A stretch of DNA of 64,000 nt from Paraburkholderia fungorum (GTDB taxonomy: Bacteria; Pseudomonadota; Gammaproteobacteria; Burkholderiales; Burkholderiaceae). Positions 62,818 through 64,000 of the stretch are shown in pieces; position 1 is the first letter of the stretch, and each line of letters begins with the position of its first letter. The position numbers and the translations under genes are program-made. The DNA lies in the NCBI RefSeq assembly GCF_902833645.1, contig NZ_CADFGE010000001.1, forward strand, positions 62,001-126,000. The letters are read 5' to 3'. The notes under the pieces were generated by a model that had not been told where the DNA came from, made no database searches, and saw only the letters and a program-made list of their open reading frames with translations.

Positions 62818-62855
62818 GAACGCGCTAATACTCATTTCGAGGTGTTGCTCAAACC

Positions 62856-64000
62856 TCACCGTGCGTCGGCCGAAGCTTCCGTGGCGGTGCTTTCAGCGAT
62901 ACGGCCAGTCCCTGTGCGCCGCTGATGCCTGAAGAATTCCCACACCATGGCGCTCGCGTCCGGACCTTTGGCGGAATGGAACGGTACGGCGTCGTCGCCA
63001 CCGCTCCACGCGTGCGCGAGCCCTTGCACACGGCACAGCCGTACCACACGCCGACCGCCGCGCAGATAGTCGCGCATCACCACGCCCCCTTTGCGCTCTT
63101 CCTTGACTTCGCCGGCTTTGCGCGCGCCTTTCTCGTCGACGATCCGGTTCAGGCGAAGAAATTGCACCGCCAACTGCTCCGCATTGACTGGTGCGACTAC
63201 ATGGTCGGTGTCGCCGTGGAGAATGATGGCCGGCATGCCGGGATACTCAGCGACGTTGACGAGTTCGTCGACGAGTTCGGCCGGCTCACGGCGGGCGCCG
63301 CGCCGCATCACGTCCATCGCCGTAATACCCGAGCGTGCCTCCCCGAAAGCGGGGCCGGAATGCAGTGCGACCGCAGCGAAATGCTCCGGATAGTTGACGG
63401 CCAGAAGCGCTGCCAGGCCGGCGCCCGCAGAGATGCCGGCAACATACACGCGCTCGCTGTCGAAGCCATGCTGGGCAACCAGCGCATCCACCAGCGAGAC
63501 GACCGCACGCGCCTCGGCGCCGCCCGCGCTATCGCCGGCGTCGTACCAATGCCAGCAGCGATGCGCATGCACGTGCTTCGACTGTTCCGGATAAACCACC
63601 GCAAAGCCGTAGCGGTCCGCCAGTACATTCATCCGCGTGCCTTCCGCGAATTCGTCGATCGACTGGGTGCAGCCGTGCAGCATCACGACCAGCGGCATGG
63701 AGTCGTGCGCATGGCCGGACGGGATATACAAACCGTACTGAAGATGGTTGACGAGCCGCCCAGGCGCGGCGGGCGCCGAATGAAACGAGCGCGTCCACGC
63801 GCCGCTCGCCCATGCCGAAGCACGCGGGCGAACCCGCGACTCCCGCGGCGCGGCGCGCGGCGCTTCGCGTTTCGCGGATGCACGCAGCGCGGCCACCGGC
63901 TTGGCAGGACGAACCTTAGCTGATGGTTTGCTGGTGGCGGCGCGGGTCGGCCGTGCGGTAGCGCGCTTGGTCGTTGCGTGGGCGTGCTCGGTTTGAATAG
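62856..64000 (-). CDS. PHB-depolymerase-family (LpqC-type) esterase, partial at the window edge
   Basis: An alpha/beta hydrolase whose open frame runs past the right edge, so its N-terminus is not in the window. The visible part starts with a basic Ala/Pro/Arg-rich region and then YGLYIPSGHAHDSMPLVVML, the nucleophile in VYVAGISAGAGLAALL (G-x-S-x-G), the Asp in IILHGDTDHVVAP and the His in GLAHAWSGGD. The family includes extracellular PHB depolymerases and feruloyl or other esterases. A GTG at 63896 could start it, but no ribosome site is seen and the same composition continues upstream. Confidence 0.82.
   Translation of the reverse strand, partial: IQTEHAHATTKRATARPTRAATSKPSAKVRPAKPVAALRASAKREAPRAAPRESRVRPRASAWASGAWTRSFHSAPAAPGRLVNHLQYGLYIPSGHAHDSMPLVVMLHGCTQSIDEFAEGTRMNVLADRYGFAVVYPEQSKHVHAHRCWHWYDAGDSAGGAEARAVVSLVDALVAQHGFDSERVYVAGISAGAGLAALLAVNYPEHFAAVALHSGPAFGEARSGITAMDVMRRGARREPAELVDELVNVAEYPGMPAIILHGDTDHVVAPVNAEQLAVQFLRLNRIVDEKGARKAGEVKEERKGGVVMRDYLRGGRRVVRLCRVQGLAHAWSGGDDAVPFHSAKGPDASAMVWEFFRHQRRTGTGRIAESTATEASADAR

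Noticed and set aside
1..64000. CRISPR array, prophage or integrative element
   Set aside because: No regularly spaced repeats, no integrase and no phage structural genes were seen. The only mobile-element trace is the IS5-like fragment near 29 kb.

Overview
The window is GC-rich, densely coded chromosomal DNA. Gene content and order point to a beta-proteobacterium of the Burkholderia/Paraburkholderia group, probably its main chromosome. The markers are the macromolecular-synthesis block rpsU-yqeY-dnaG-rpoD, the block tsaD / folE2 / dxs-ispA-xseB, a Burkholderia-type trimeric porin, the BPSS1780-family protein, polA head-to-head with a LOG gene, and DUF2782-thrB. This assignment is inference from families and synteny; no database search was possible.

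Left part (1-31 kb) is accessory and metabolic. It starts with an AraC/VOC/small-membrane operon (0-1.3 kb). A deletion scar follows, where the 3' ends of a divergent LysR/alcohol dehydrogenase pair have been joined. Next come small membrane proteins, an amidohydrolase-MFS pair, an RcnB-like protein, a VOC protein, a mntH-tetR unit, NnrU, ppnP, a 2OG-Fe(II) oxygenase and an XRE-cupin regulator. A DUF1338 (2-oxoadipate dioxygenase/decarboxylase type) plus YdiJ-like FAD/Fe-S dehydrogenase operon forms a plausible 2-oxoadipate to D-2-hydroxyglutarate to 2-oxoglutarate module, with a divergent LysR. Aromatic catabolism follows: hppD and pcaQ/pcaHG. Then come an H-NS-like gene, a LysE exporter, a cold-shock protein, an acyl-CoA synthetase divergent from a Crp/Fnr regulator with a CRP-type operator between them, a chemoreceptor, an IS5-type fragment and a porin.

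Centre (31.8-46 kb) is housekeeping. Its most interesting item is a tRNA-Ile(CAU) gene downstream of rpoD whose anticodon loop is split by a 250-nt group I intron with recognisable P3, P7 and GAAA-capped P9 elements. An ordinary tRNA search would probably miss it. After rpoD/dnaG/yqeY/rpsU come a HI0933-type flavoprotein, tsaD, folE2, the isoprenoid genes dxs-ispA with xseB, and an orphan Rieske oxygenase.

Right part (46-64 kb) holds a mercaptopyruvate sulfurtransferase, a Tat-exported dienelactone hydrolase, a type II NADH dehydrogenase, polA/LOG with start codons 1 bp apart, a LysR regulator divergent from a split chromate transporter pair, AMP nucleosidase, DUF2782-thrB-BPSS1780, ohrR-ohr with an operator inside the promoter, a class I photolyase, a DUF3563 gene with an unusual palindromic promoter, and a PHB-depolymerase-type esterase that runs off the right edge.
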